Assembly (NCBI GenBank): GCA_019321725.1
Contig: CM033118.1
Span: 12,364,071-12,428,070 of the forward strand
Origin: Paulownia fortunei
Lineage: Eukaryota > Streptophyta > Magnoliopsida > Lamiales > Paulowniaceae
Length of the DNA: 64,000 bases
Direction: 5' to 3'
The notes beneath the pieces are model-generated. The model saw only the letters and a program-made list of their open reading frames with translations. It did not search any database and was not told where the DNA came from. A program made the translations under genes and the position numbers. Shown one piece after another: positions 1-12,138 of this stretch. Every line of letters starts with the position of its first letter. The first letter of the stretch is position 1.

Positions 1-710
1 TCTTCCAAAAGTTGAGAAGAAGACATCTATAAGAGAAGAAACTCATCCTACTTCCAAGTTTAATTTCATTTTCTTCTTTCTCTCATTAATTATGTTTATT
101 TTTATAGGGTTGTGATGTAATCTAATTATAATATTTTGAATATATGTATCAATTCAATTCTTGATTTAATTTTCAAGTTGAGTTTTCTACATGTTCTTAA
201 TGCTTTCAATTATTTGTCTAGTTCTATGTGTAGAAAATCATAAATTGCATGTAAGATAGGAATATACTTATATGGTTTGTGTCTTGTGTGAGATTCATAG
301 AACCTAATGAATTATTGATTGTTGTGATTTACATTGGAATATAGTGGGTTAGCAATTGATAATATTTTCATTAGACCTTAGGAAAGGTCAGTGGATAATT
401 TAAGGATTCTTGACTATCACTTGGAAATTAAATTGATATAGATGAGATAAATTATTCAATTTGGATTAATTATGATGAAATCATAACCCTAACTTTTTTA
501 GTTATTGAATTTCATCTTTAATTGCTTTTTATTATTAGTTTAGTTTAGTTTGTGATCATCAACATATTCTTGTATTTATTCAAATAAAATTAGAGTTAAT
601 ATAATTTCGGAACTTAATAATTTAATAGTACTCGTGGGAACGATACTCTATTCATCACTTTATTACTTGTTAATGATAACGTGCACTTGCGTTCACTAAA
701 ATCCGCAACA
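1..710 (+). repeat. LTR 3'-end fragment, Athila/Tat-like
   Basis: The window opens inside what looks like a long terminal repeat. Its end (about 630-710) has the layout seen at the ends of the Athila-like LTRs elsewhere in the window: a 'cgatactc' block, then 'gtgcacttgcg', and a final CA at 710. The 5' part lies outside the window, so neither a target duplication nor the family can be confirmed. No coding sequence is seen in it. Confidence 0.4.
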
Positions 711-2154
711 CATGTTGTTCTATTGTGCAGAAATGGTTCCCATTTGTCTTGAATTTCTTTTACCTGCACTGATGTAAGCTGAATGCATATGAATAATATT
801 CGTATTTCTGAGAGAAAATGTTTAGTTTATGTATCATATATATTACGTATTATATTTGATGAATAATTGATTTGTTTGCAATTTTTATTTAGAACATGTA
901 AATCATATCAAAATTATTTTTATGAGTATTAAATTAAATAATAAACCATTAATAATTTAAAAATACTAATTATCATTGAATAGTTATGTCTATATTGTAT
1001 CACAATGACAAATTAAATAATGTTGTGGTGCATAAAGAATAATTTTGCATAATTAAAAATATAAGTACGGTACATATAAAAATAATGTATAAATAAGTTG
1101 TACTTTTGAACTTTTGCTTCATAATAGTTCATTTACATTAGTATATCATCTATTTTTGTATTCATTGATTGATTTTTTATTTTTTAATAAAAATTCATAA
1201 TATAATCGTATGTACTATTGGCCGAATTTTCCATGTCGTATTTAACTTCTTAAATTGTAAGCCTTACGACATCTATCAAACAAGAGGATATTCCTGGCAG
1301 ATAATGGTTACCATTTTCCATTGGTTCCCAGCAACTCATTCATATAATATATACACACTACGTATATAAAATATTTCATTAAATATATAATTAGTAAAAA
1401 TTATATAATCATGACGTGCATATACTGTATGAAATACAAGATGAAAAATAAATTCGATTTAACTTATATACTGAAGAGTTCCAATGAACTTCTTACCTGT
1501 CAAATGTTCCTGCAAGAATTAAAGTTGTTGAAGTAACAAGGGGAAATTTGCTCCAGATTGTTAATGAAGACACTTGACCTTTTCAAGATTTATTTACCAT
1601 AGAATTTGCCTTGAATTCAAAGCTATAGTGAGAAATTGTGAAAGGTTGAGGAGAACAAGAGTTCTGATGGCCGCACATGCCACTGGCAGGAATTATAAAC
1701 AAGTTCGCCTACTTGGCAATGAATAATTTGTAAGAAAATGAGCAAACTTTATGAGTGCTTTTTTATTTTAAAAAAAGATCTTTCAATTGCATATGAACTC
1801 ATAAACATATTCATTTGTTTGTAAGTTAAATCATACAATCAAATCAAATCAAGTCCTACGAATACATTTTTATTTTCACACAATAATTCAAGCAAAATGA
1901 AAACACTCATGTAAAATAAAAACTATTAATATATGCCAAGTATATATTGATAATATTATTTTATACAATTGGCATGTATTGATGGTATTGTAATAAAAGA
2001 TGTATTACCAATTATAATAAAAGAAGCAATATGAACTTGGAACAAAATTGCTGGGATTCATTAGTAATACTTACCAAGTCTGAAGATGAAAGTTTTTGCT
2101 TGTCAAGTTCTCTAGCTCCACCTTTTCCCTAAAGCTCTCTTTGTTGGCTGGCCC
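711..2154. other. Non-coding 3' flank of the NLR pseudogene
   Basis: No gene is recognised here. The stretch lies downstream of the NLR stop codon (minus strand) and is AT-rich, with short moderately GC-rich islands near 1490-1720 and 2040-2154. These islands could be 3' untranslated or intron sequence of the NLR or of a lost neighbour. The short open frame at 1169-1369 has no recognisable domain and I leave it out as a gene. Confidence 0.4.
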
Positions 2155-2261
2155 TCAGATCACAACTCGAACTTGAAGGCCATTATTCCCGAGACTTTCT
2201 TGTTCCTGTAGTATTTTCATTGTTGAAATGGCGGCAGACTCACTGCAGTCCTCCAAATTAA
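2155..2261 (-). pseudogene. NLR piece 5: C-terminal end
   Basis: Read on the minus strand, this piece gives the end of the R1-type LRR, including 'NLEDCSESAAIS' and 'ESLGNNGLQVRV' followed by a stop at 2155-2157. R1-type NLRs typically end with a similar acidic, Cys-containing segment and a 'slGndgLqVri' tail (family knowledge). Its upstream border, A2261, is the Helitron insertion point. Across that border the frame continues from piece 4 without any base lost or gained. Confidence 0.8.
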
Positions 2262-2330
2262 TCTATATCTTTATCTATATCTATACTTTTATAAAAGTGT
2301 GAATGTTTTTTTCAAATTTTTAATTGGACT

Positions 2331-3414
2331 TGTTAAGTCTGTGTGACTTATATAATTTAATTGACATTATTTAATCAAAATGGTCTGTGCAATTTATTAA
2401 GTCTTCTAATTAAGGTAGATTAGGTTTTGCATGTTTAATAAAAAAATTAACGCTAAACTAACTCTTACTTATTTATTTCCTTGTTGGAATCAAACTCTCT
2501 TATTTACCATATTGGATTGATACAAGCTTGTAGTATTTATGGAAATAAATCTACAGGATGTCTTCTAATATTTTTATGTCTAATTGGAAAGGAAGTAGAG
2601 TTATTATGGACTTACCTTATGAAGAAGAGACTTGACAGATTTCTTACCTTCCAAGAAGTTGTGTATCATTATTTAGAGAAGGAAATTAATGTAATCTTGA
2701 ACTCCAAGGTTCAGATTTATTCACGTCATTTTGGAGAAAAAGTCTGGAAGGAAAGTCTTTGGAATAAACTATGAATCTTTCCTTGTATTTTTTTAGGAAT
2801 CAATTAGAGTGTTTTGTGTAATTTAACACAAACACACATTAGTTTGAACTGCTGATTTTAGAGAAGAAATCTCAAGAATATAAGCAGCCGATTCCCTCTC
2901 CAGTGCACATAAAAGATTGTGATTGAAATTCAAGTTTCAAGGCAGCATTGGAAATTTAAGTTTGTTCCAGACTATATCAGAACAACACATTGAACATCCT
3001 TCGGGAAAAGGAGGTGAGTTCTCGAGAGAGAACTCTTTACCGTTTTGATGGGAGGTCAACGTTGAAGGAAGTTCAACGAAGCAGATTCAAGTCGAGGGGA
3101 TCTCGCAAACAAGTTTATAGGTGAAGCAATACAAGAACGGTTTCAAAACAAAGAGGGAGTCTTTGGTTTTGTGTTATAAGTCTTATTATTGTATTGTGTT
3201 AAACTTTAATGATAGTGGATTGTTTTATTTTTGGGCGTGGCCTCGAGGAGTAGGATATTGAGATCCGAACCTCGTTAAAATTGCTGGTGTCAATTTTAAA
3301 TTTCGTTGTGCATGTTATTTTATGTTTTAATATTTATATAAATATTAATTAGAACATAATGAATTTGGTAAACTATTTAATTGAATTAATTGAACTCGAC
3401 AATAAATTCTAACA
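2331..3414 (+). mobile_element. Solo LTR nested in Helitron H1 (probably Ty1/copia)
   Basis: The segment starts TGTTAAGTC and ends TTCTAACA, and is flanked by perfect 5-base direct repeats GGACT (2326-2330 and 3415-3419). Joining the flanks gives 'aattggactaaaataacc', which matches the undisturbed 5' region of Helitron H2 on the minus strand (near 26755). This independently confirms both borders. No internal coding region is present, so it is a solo LTR of 1084 bases. The block near 3230-3290 ('gggcgtggcctcgagg' and 'gatccgaacctcgtt') resembles the 3' part of plant copia LTRs; the superfamily call is inference. Confidence 0.8.
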
Positions 3415-5499
3415 GGACTAAAATAACCTTTTAACATTGTTAATTATAATGATAATAATGTAATTTATTTATAACTAAGTTGATAAAGTCCAAATTAAAC
3501 TAAAAAAGAGAGAACACAAGGAGTCACAACAGAAAATCTGTCAAACATTTTATTTTAATGATTATTATGTAATTCAATTTGTCACAAATAGAACACCAAC
3601 CATACAAGGAGACTTGGGCAGATGAACTCTGAACGGCTCTTTCTATCCTTTTTATTTTTCTTTTGGATTTTTTTATTACTCAGCGTAATCTCTTTGTAAT
3701 TCTTCTTCTCTCCGTGCAGTTCTTCTTCCTATCAGTTTACAATGCAAGAAAGCCAAGCATCGACTTTGTTCTATCCTTCTTTATTTTCAACTCTATTTTC
3801 TTCTATCATTTCTCCCTAATTATTCTTCCTATGGTTTCATAGTGCAAGAAAGAATGGATAGGAAATATATATTTTTTCATGAGTGTAAAAGCTGATGGTT
3901 CATGGATTTGATATTGAATATCAAAGGAAATATATGATTGTCCCATCTATTATTTTTATATAATTTATTTTGACCCATTCCGTTTGTGAATATTGCCTTT
4001 ATTTTGTTCATGCAAATTGATTGGGATATAAATAAATGGCCTATGTGTTTTATTTTTTCATTGGACTTTCATGGAGTAACCCTATTGATAAATGTTAAAG
4101 GTGTTCTATTGTTGATTATTTAAACACAAATTACACGTTAAAATTTCTTACTTAAGATTAATCAAACTGATTCAATTTTTGATAATTTAAACACAATCTA
4201 ATTGATATTGAAAGTGAGGCATGTTTTAATTTCTTAAAGTGTTGATTTCTTAAGATATATTAATGGAGGATAATCATGTGCCCAACCAATTTTGAAAGTG
4301 TTCCACTCTACTCCAATATCAAAGATACACTAAATAAAGAAAAAACCAAATATTCCTTTCATTTTTTTACAAACAATATATATGTGTGGAAAATAGTGGT
4401 AGAAAAACAAAAGGATTCAAACAAAGCAATCAAAGGGTCATTAGGAAAAGGCACTAATATTCAACATGTTGATGGAAGTAACAGAACTTGTGAAGACATC
4501 TGAATTAATTATTTTTTAATTATAATAATTCTGGGCATTAGATAGTATGACTACTTTGGAAAAATAATAATTGAGGTTATTTACTTTTATTTTTCTTGAT
4601 CCTTTCAAAAGTTTTTTTTATTGAATAAAGACATATGATTAATAAATATTTGTTTTTGCATATATTTCTACATTAGACATTCTTTGATTTCCTTTTGCAA
4701 TTCGACTTCTTTAAAAAAGTTAATATATCGACATCATTCACATCAATTTATCACAAGGTAAAGTATATTTAATAGAGAATTTTTTATTATAGATTTGGAA
4801 GGTTATTCCTTTTAACTATTTAATCAGCATCTATAAGTTCTATTTTCTAGTTGCATGTGCATATTATGACTTTACATGGCAAATTATTTTTTAAATTTTT
4901 TGTATTTTAACTTGAATTAGGGCCTATAGAAAAACTATAAACCTTTGTTAGTTTGATTAAGGAATTGTAGAAAAAATATAAATCTTTGTTGACTACAATT
5001 TAGAGGTCCATTGTTCTTAGCATTTGTTTTTTCAAAAATCTTCAGAAGTGTATATAATTATTCTTCAATGGATGTTGTTTAGTTCCATATCTCAAAAGAT
5101 GTGAAATTAGATCAGCAAGTGTATAGTTTTCTAAAATATTGGATTTCTCATTATAAATTTAGAAAGATGATTAGTTTTAATTATTTAAGTATTTAAAATA
5201 TATGTATGGCACTTTTATAAATAATTATTTATTTTTATACTATAGTGATATATGTATATCAACAGAGAAATCTTGATAAAATGAAAAAAATATTCCAATT
5301 CGAAGTACTACATGGAGGCATGAATATATAGATAAAGTTAAGAATCATAAGAAAAATTCCCATGTTAGATTACTTTTGAAAGTTCAAATCATTCCATGTG
5401 ATTCAGAAGGTTAGTAATTTAAATATTTTCAGTAAATGTAGTATATTGAAGCAAGCTTTATACATTACTAAATTCTAGAATATTTGGATTTTTTTTCTT

Positions 5500-7560
5500 T
5501 TAGGTTCAATACTTTATGAATTTGTATGTTCGGAGATATATGAGTTGAAAAAAATGACAATTGCATTCATTATGGTACTATAAAATTTGAATGTGAGCCT
5601 CTGACTTTTAATTTGTTGTGATAATTGAAAAATTAAACTTGCGCCTATTGAAGTTTTCGAGGAATTCTATGAGTTGTTTACTTTTCAGTGAGAAGAGACA
5701 TTCGAATTTCAAACAAATATTTATCCATTCAATTGCATTTTCTCGTTTACCTCATTTGGTTTGTAATTAGATAAAGAACTTGCATTTATAAGGTGATGGG
5801 TTTATACTTTCGAGCACAGGAAATGGTATATCAAGACTTTCTAAGGTTAATGCCTAATGAAGATGGTCCAGATTATTTTTAGTTGTATTTTGTTGAAATC
5901 TAAAATAAGGTTAAAAATATAATGAACATAATAAAAAATTCAACTTTATCTGAAGTTACTGTGAAGAAACTTATAAAAGTTCTAGAGGTAAATCCATATG
6001 CAAAATTCATTAGAATATTAAAGGATTATCCTTCAATATATAATGGTCAACAACATATCTCAAAAGATATGAAATTAGATCAACGAGTGTATAGTTCTCC
6101 AACAGTTGATAAAGTTGCGGCTATATAAGTTGAAGGAAACAATATTAATGTACCATTTGAAAGAGATATTACCATATACACAGAATAAAATATTATTATA
6201 GATGTTATGACCTATTGTAATATCTACTTCCTCTTCCAAGAGTTGAGACATGATAATATCAAAACAATAAAAAGCTTGCATCCAAGAAATCCGCTCTTCC
6301 AGCACATATTATGAGTAGTATTTGATTGACTCTACAATTAGTGAAAGTAATGTTGGACAAGAAAAAGGTACATAACATCTGAATTTATATTTATGATTAT
6401 GTATTTAAGTTACATAGATAATTGTAATACATTTTAGCGAATAACTTATAATATTAATTTTTTTAGTAATAATCTAAAGCTAATGATGTTATTGCCCTAC
6501 CAAGATTTTCTTCTGCAGAGGATGTTCTATCCCTAGAATGAGGAAGTATATTATATAATAATCACCTCTTTTTATTCTATATTTGTGCTTTTGTGATGTT
6601 TCTATAATAAACACTTAAATATGCATGTATTTATATTAATAATACTGTTGAAACTTTGCTTTATTTTTAATTTTTTTCGGTTAAATTATTATGTTTCAAT
6701 GAATAGCCCAACTTTTGATGATGTTTCTATAATATCAAGATTATCTTCCACGGATGATATTCTTTCCTAAGAATAAGAAAATATGTACTTACTAAAAGTT
6801 TAAAATTCACCTCAAGAATATCATTTATGTACTCCTTTCATATCATGCAATGGAAGAAAGACAAGTTATTTAAGAAAAAAACATTTAAAAATATAGTTGC
6901 ACATGTTCATGTAACTGAATTTCAGAAAAGGGGATTTCCACATGCTCATATGTTGATAATTTTTGAAGTGTGAATACAAAATTATAACTCAGGTCACTTT
7001 GATAGGTTTGTCTATGCTAAACTTTCTCATTAAAAAAGAGTATCCTAAACTCAATTACTTAGTTGCAAAATATATGATGCATGGACCATCTGGACATGAA
7101 GACTTAAATAATTCTCACATGGTGGATGAGAAGTGCAAATATCATTACCTACCACCATATTACGAAAGCACAATTCAAGGTAAAGATGGATATATCTAGT
7201 CTATAGAAGAAGAAAATATGGATTGATAGTTCAATTTCGCCATACAATAAGTGGGTAGTACTTTACAATCAATATATTTTATCAAGATATAATTATTATA
7301 TCAACATCGAGATATGATCAGGTATGACAGAAGTGACATACAAATATAAGAGACATGATAGATTGGCAATTCATATGAGCCACAATAAAGATGAAAATTT
7401 AATTGATGAAATTAAATAATTTCGAGATATTCGATGGGCCTTTGCTCAAGAAGCAATGTGGAAAACTTTTGAATTTAATTTGAATGAAAGATACCCAACA
7501 GTTATCAACTTGCACCTTTACCTCCTAAATCAATGATGTGTTATTGGACAAATTAAAATT
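5500..7560 (+). pseudogene. Helitron replication initiator (Rep, HUH) remnant
   Basis: This is a broken plus-strand gene for the Rep part of a Helitron RepHel protein, which nicks and joins DNA strands during rolling-circle transposition. Readable pieces in order are a segment around 5630-5900 ('FTSFG', then 'MPNEDGPDYF'), 'VNPYAKFIRILKDYPSI' and 'LDQRVYSSPTVDKVAAI' (5980-6125), and 'VEGNNINVPFERDI' (6128-6170). The HUH motif follows in 'QKRGFPHAHMLII', with His-Ala-His codons at 6941-6949, and then 'YMMHGPSGHEDLNNSHMVD' (7063-7120). The region that should hold the paired catalytic tyrosines (about 7290-7370) reads only 'VTYKYKRHDR' and looks shortened. There are many stops and frameshifts. 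A duplicated stretch (about 6500-6545 and 6733-6785) lies inside. The gene is dead. Confidence 0.82.
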
Positions 7561-7669
7561 TAGAAAATATTTTGAGCTGCGATCATGTCTCCAAAATAAT
7601 GCTCTCAAAGTGTCTTTATACCTAGAATTCTACTTTTCTTAGCTGAAAATAATGTTTATCCATTTCAAT

Positions 7670-7983
7670 ATAGGTGTAAATAATTTTCTATTGGACTTTG
7701 CTTTGCCATGACAATCAAAAAAGTTCTAAGACAAATGATTCCAAATATTGGAGTTTATTTGCCTCATCCAGTTATTTTTCATGACCAATTATTTATTGCT
7801 ATCTCCAGAGGAACTCCAATATCTACACTTAAAGTATTGATTAAACTAGATATCACAAATGTAAGAGAAAACACGTGGACTAAAAATGTTATATATAGAC
7901 AAGTTTCGAATTCAAGTACAAATATTTTTCATCTAAGTAATATATCATATATCATTAATATATTTTTATTAGGAAAAAAATAA
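7670..7983 (+). pseudogene. Helitron PIF1-type helicase, C-terminal remnant
   Basis: This piece encodes the last conserved part of the PIF1-like helicase of a RepHel protein. 'LCFAMTIKK' corresponds to the usual motif around 'CFAMTINKSQGQ', followed by 'IPNIGVYLPHPV' and 'DQLFIAISRGTPISTLKVL', the motif VI region. It directly follows the Rep remnant, so nearly all of the helicase, including both Walker motifs, has been deleted between about 7560 and 7670. One stop lies before the first motif. The NKSQGQ core is altered to 'KKVLRQM', so it would be inactive even if expressed. Confidence 0.8.
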
Positions 7984-8543
7984 TATTGAAGGAGGATCCA
8001 CTGCATCACAAAGTTCTAATACCTAACAATCAGGTAATGTGAAAAAAATTCCAACGTTAAAGTACTTTACTAATATTATGTATAGACAGTATGTATAGAT
8101 AATAATATATAAAAAATGAAGAATGATTCTATAGATCCTTGAATATTTAATTCTAAAACCTAATCATTTTACTTAGTTCTATATATATTTATCATTAAAG
8201 AAAAAAATTAGATGAATTGTCAAGAAAAAGAAAATAAAAAAAGGCAAGTAAGATCAAACAAGAATGAATGTAAATATGAATTCATATCAGAACTCACATT
8301 GTTAATTAGATTTTGAATTTTTCTTGAGTTTAGTTCTTTGAATAACTTCACTGAATTATTCATATCGATAATTAATTAGTTTATAACGTACTTTTGAATC
8401 ATTAATTAGTTCATATCGATCATATATTTTTTATTTATAAAATATATTATAATATCTTAATTCTACTCAATTAAATTATTACATAAAATAATTAATTTAC
8501 TAAAACTATATAAATCACATGCAACGCACGTGTTATTTACTAG

Positions 8544-8583
8544 TAACTCTAAGTGTTGGTATTTCTCCAATACCTAAAGGGAT
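8544..8583 (-). pseudogene. NLR piece 4: 40-base LRR fragment
   Basis: These 40 bases are all that lies between the Helitron (ends 8543) and the copia element (starts 8584). On the minus strand they read 'PLGIGEIPTLRV', typical of the last repeats of R1-type NLRs. The bases next to the copia LTR (GGGAT, 8579-8583) pair with AGGAT on the far side (13370-13374) as an imperfect target duplication. The frame continues into piece 5 across the Helitron and from piece 3 across the copia element. Confidence 0.8.
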
Positions 8584-8994
8584 TGTTGAGAAATTATGAA
8601 AATTTTCGATAAATCAAATTAGTGATAATGAAAATAACATACAAGAATTTGATAACGGAGTTCGGCCAATTGTGTATAGACCTGCTGCAAATCGTCTTAC
8701 TAAAGGAAGAAAAAATACAAGTGTTTACAACACTTACAACTCATAACCCACACAAGAATTTTTCTTCACAAAATTCTCTCATAAGCTTTCTCATAAGCTT
8801 TTCTCTTAAACTCTCTCTAATTCTCTAATTTTGGGATGCTATACAAATGAGAGTTAAGAGGGATTTATATAGGCTTAAAAAAATATGAGTTGGTGGAATT
8901 TAGGCAAGAAATTAAGTTAGACACCTTAATTGACAATTGCCTAAATTAGGCACTCTTCATTTTTGACCAAAAATGTTTGGCCAATTTCTTGACA
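8584..8994 (-). repeat. Copia 3' LTR
   Basis: This 411-base LTR starts TGTTGAGAA and ends TTTCTTGACA on the plus strand. A TATA-like 'tatataaatcc' lies on the minus strand near 8860. It lies on the low-coordinate side because the element is on the minus strand. It is clearly homologous to 12953-13369. Confidence 0.92.
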
Positions 8995-9149
8995 ATCTCC
9001 CACTTGAAGACTGATTTCAATCTGTCTTCACATCTCGATCTATGCAGTAGATATTTTTGGTCTTGTTACTCTTGTAGGCCAACTGAAGTTGAAAACAACT
9101 TCAGTTTGTGGATAGCCACCGTCTTTATCAACATATCTGCTGGATTCTT

Positions 9150-12110
9150 ACTTCCTTAGATCTTCTCTAGTATTAGCACCTCATCTTCCAATAAAGATCT
9201 GATAAAGTGATAACAAAGTCTAATATGCTTAGTTCTGGAATGAAATGCTGAATTCTTCGCCAAGTGTATCGCACTCTGACTATCACTATGCAAAACATTC
9301 TTCTCTTGCTTGAATCCTAACTCAGTTAACAAACCTTGAAGCCATATCATCTCTTTACTAGCTTTAGTCACTGCTACATAGCTTTTGTAGTGGATAGAGT
9401 GATAATCTTTTGTAACTGTTACATCTAACTAACAGTTGTAATTCCAACAGTGAATATATAACAGGTGGTGCTTCTTCAGTGATCGACTTCACTTCTAAAG
9501 TTTGCATCTACGTAGCCTTGTACTTTTAACTCTTCTTTTCCAAAGTACAAACATTTTCTACAGTGCCTCATAAAGACCTCAAAATCCACTTGACTGCTTC
9601 CCAATGAGCTTTCCCAGGATTTGACATAAACCTGCTAACAACTCCTACTGCATGGCCAATGTCTGGTCTCATGCAGACCATTACGTACATCAAACTTCCA
9701 ATGGCTGAGGCATAAAGAACCTTAGCCATGAATTCACTCTCTTCCTCCGTCTGAGGGGATTGATCTTTAGATTGGCGAAAGTGACTAGCCAATGGTGTGC
9801 TGACTGGCTTGACGTCGCCCATGTTGAATCTCTACAAAACACGGTTGATGTACTCTGCCTAAGATAACTGCAACAACTCTCTCTGCTTATCTCTTGTGAT
9901 TTGCATTCCAAGAATCTTCTTTGCTGGACCCAAGTCCTTCATGTCAAACTCCTTTGACAATTGCTGCTTCAACTTTCTGATATCATCCATATTTGAACCT
10001 GCTACTAACATATCATCAACATAAAGTAGTAAAATGATATAACTGGACCTATATCTCTTAAAGTAGCAACAGTGGTCGGCGTTGTACTTTTGGAAACCTT
10101 CTCTGTGCAAGAAGCCATCAAATTTCTTGTACCACTGCTTTGGGACTTGTTTCAGGCCATACAAGCTCTTCTTAAGTTTGCACACCATGTTCTCCTTTCT
10201 TGTTTCTGAGAAACCTTCTAGTTGATGCATATATATCTCATCATCCAAGTCTCCGTGAAGGAATACAGTCTTCACATCCAACTGTTCAAGATGAAGATCT
10301 TCACTGGTAATAATACTCAATACTGTTCTGATGGTATTGAGCTTCACAACGGGAGAAAAAATGTCGGTGTAGTCAACTCCTTCCTTCTATTGGAATCCTT
10401 TAACAACTAGTCGAGCTTTGTATCTCTTGGAACCATCATGCTCATCTTTCACCTGGTACGCCCATTTGTTGTGAGGTATTTTTTCCCCATGGGTAGTTCA
10501 ACTAGTTCTCATGTCTGGTTGGAGATAAGAGATTTCAACACTTCTTTCATGGCAACCTCCCACTTGCTGGCATCTTTAGTCTGACAAGCTTAATCATAGC
10601 ATTCGGACTTCCCTCCATCAATCAACAAGAGATAGTTCATGTATCTTCTGTTAGGCATATGAGGTCGAGAAGACCTTCTCAATGCATGAGCTGGAGTAGG
10701 AGGCTGCGGTGTGTTGGACTGCTGCGTACTGTTCTATTCAACGATTTCCTCTAGATTGACTCACTCTGCACTGAGTCATTGGAGTTTGTTTTATGCATGT
10801 CCTTGTACATTACCCTTTCAATGAAAATCACATCTCTGTTATGGATCAATTCTTGTGTTTGTCATCCCAAATACGGTAGCCCAACTCATCCTCGCCATAG
10901 CCGATGAAGGTGCATTTTTTAGATTTGAGATCAAGCTTATTCCTGCATTGATCACTAATATTCACATGTGCTACAAAACTAAAAACTTTTAGATGTGATA
11001 GTTTTACATCTTTTCTGCTCCATACCTCCTTTGGTATTTTATGTTCCAATGGAGCCGATGGGCCTCGATTGATCAAGTAAACTATTGCGGTGACTGCTTC
11101 TGCCCAGCACTGCTTCAATAAACCTGATTGTAAACGAATGCTTCTGGCTCTTTCTGTTAATGTTCGGTTCATACGCTCAGCTACACTATTATGTTGAGGT
11201 GTACTCGGCATGGTTCTCTCCATTATGATCCCGTGCTCATAGCAAAACTTTTTAAATTTGGTGTCTTCATATTTACCACCATTTTCGATTATGAGATTTT
11301 TAATTTTGAGATCTGTCTCATTTTCAACCATAGTTTTCCATCTCCTGAAAGCCTAAAAAACTTCAGACTTATGCTTTAGAAAGTAAAGACATACCTTTTT
11401 AGAGTGATCATCAATGAAAGTTATGAAGTAGTGTTTCCCATCAATGGATGAGATGGTCGTTGGTCCCCAAACATCAGAGTGAATAAGCTCTAGCCTTTTC
11501 TTCTTTGGGGTTCTGCCACTTGTTTGAAAGCTGACCATCTTTTGCTTTCCAAGTATGCAATCTTCGCACATGTCTATCTCAACTGACTGTAGACCTAGAA
11601 GTTTCCCTTTTGAGTGCATAATTTTCATCCCTTTTTCACTCATGTGGCCTAACCTCTGGTGCCACATATTTGAAGTTTTATTATCTACTGTAACTGTAAT
11701 CGAACAACATGCTCCTGCTGTCATGTAAAGAATGCCACTTTTCTTGCCTCGAGCAACTGTGTTGCGCCCTTGGAAATTTCCAATCATCACTATGGAATAT
11801 CATAGTGTAGCCTTCACTAGCCAACTGCCCTACTGAGATTAAGTTCTTTCTCAGGTCAAGGATATGTCTGATATCCTTCAACTCCCAAATAGACTCGTTC
11901 AACTTAATCTTCACTGCACCTCTGCAACAATAGCACACGGTTGATCATCACCAAGATATACTTTTCCAAAGTTTCCAGGGACATACCTCTCAAAGAATTC
12001 TTTCTGTGAAGTAGCATGGAACAATGCTCCAGAGTTTAATACCCAAGACTCTTCCTTACTCTCTAAAAAGCATATCAACGCATCATCTCCTCCTGAGGTG
12101 AAAGTAACAT
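9150..12110 (-). pseudogene. Copia pol remnant: protease, integrase, RT, RNase H
   Basis: Pol runs from about 12110 down to 9150. The protease site reads 'WVLNSGALFHATS', with Asn where the catalytic Asp normally stands (codon 12034-12036). The pre-integrase zinc-binding region has 'MWHQRLGHMS' and 'CEDCILGKQK' (11570-11680). The integrase core has 'HSDVWGP', 'ENGGKYED' (Glu where Asp is usual) and 'TPQHNSVAERMNRT' (10846-11500). RT follows with 'QLDVKTVFLHGDL' and the YVDD box 'LLLYVDDMLVAG' (9859-10347). RNase H reads 'LHSDSQSAIHLAKNSAF' (9156-9371). Frameshifts and stops separate these blocks. The protein would normally copy and insert the element; here it cannot be made in one piece. Confidence 0.92.
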
Positions 12111-12138
12111 TTGCCTCTTGGTCCTTTGGTGCATTCTT

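Larger units (their letters stand above)
2262..8543 (+). mobile_element. Helitron H1, 6.3 kb, degenerate RepHel type
   Basis: The element starts with TC ('tctatatctttatctat') after host A2261 and ends with CTAG before host T8544, as expected for Helitrons, which insert between A and T and end in CTRR. A GC-rich stretch 'gcaacgcacgtg' lies about 10 bases before the 3' end, where Helitrons carry a terminal hairpin. No target duplication is present, as expected. Inside are remnants of a Rep/helicase gene in plus orientation and a nested solo LTR (2331-3414). A second element with matching ends lies at 21053-26827. The stretch 3415-5500 shows no recognisable gene. The Helitron interrupts the NLR between pieces 4 and 5, and its removal restores the NLR frame. 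Confidence 0.85.

Noticed and set aside
2481..2774. 97-codon open frame as a gene
   Set aside because: It lies wholly inside the solo LTR (2331-3414), whose borders are fixed by GGACT duplications, and it shows no domain.
2482..3414. LTR start at TGTTGGAATC (2482)
   Set aside because: The flanks there (TTCCT and GGACT) do not match. Starting at 2331 gives a perfect GGACT duplication and restores the Helitron sequence.
4276..4503. 75-codon open frame in the Helitron as a captured gene
   Set aside because: No recognisable domain and no homology visible within the window. The composition is like the surrounding non-coding DNA.
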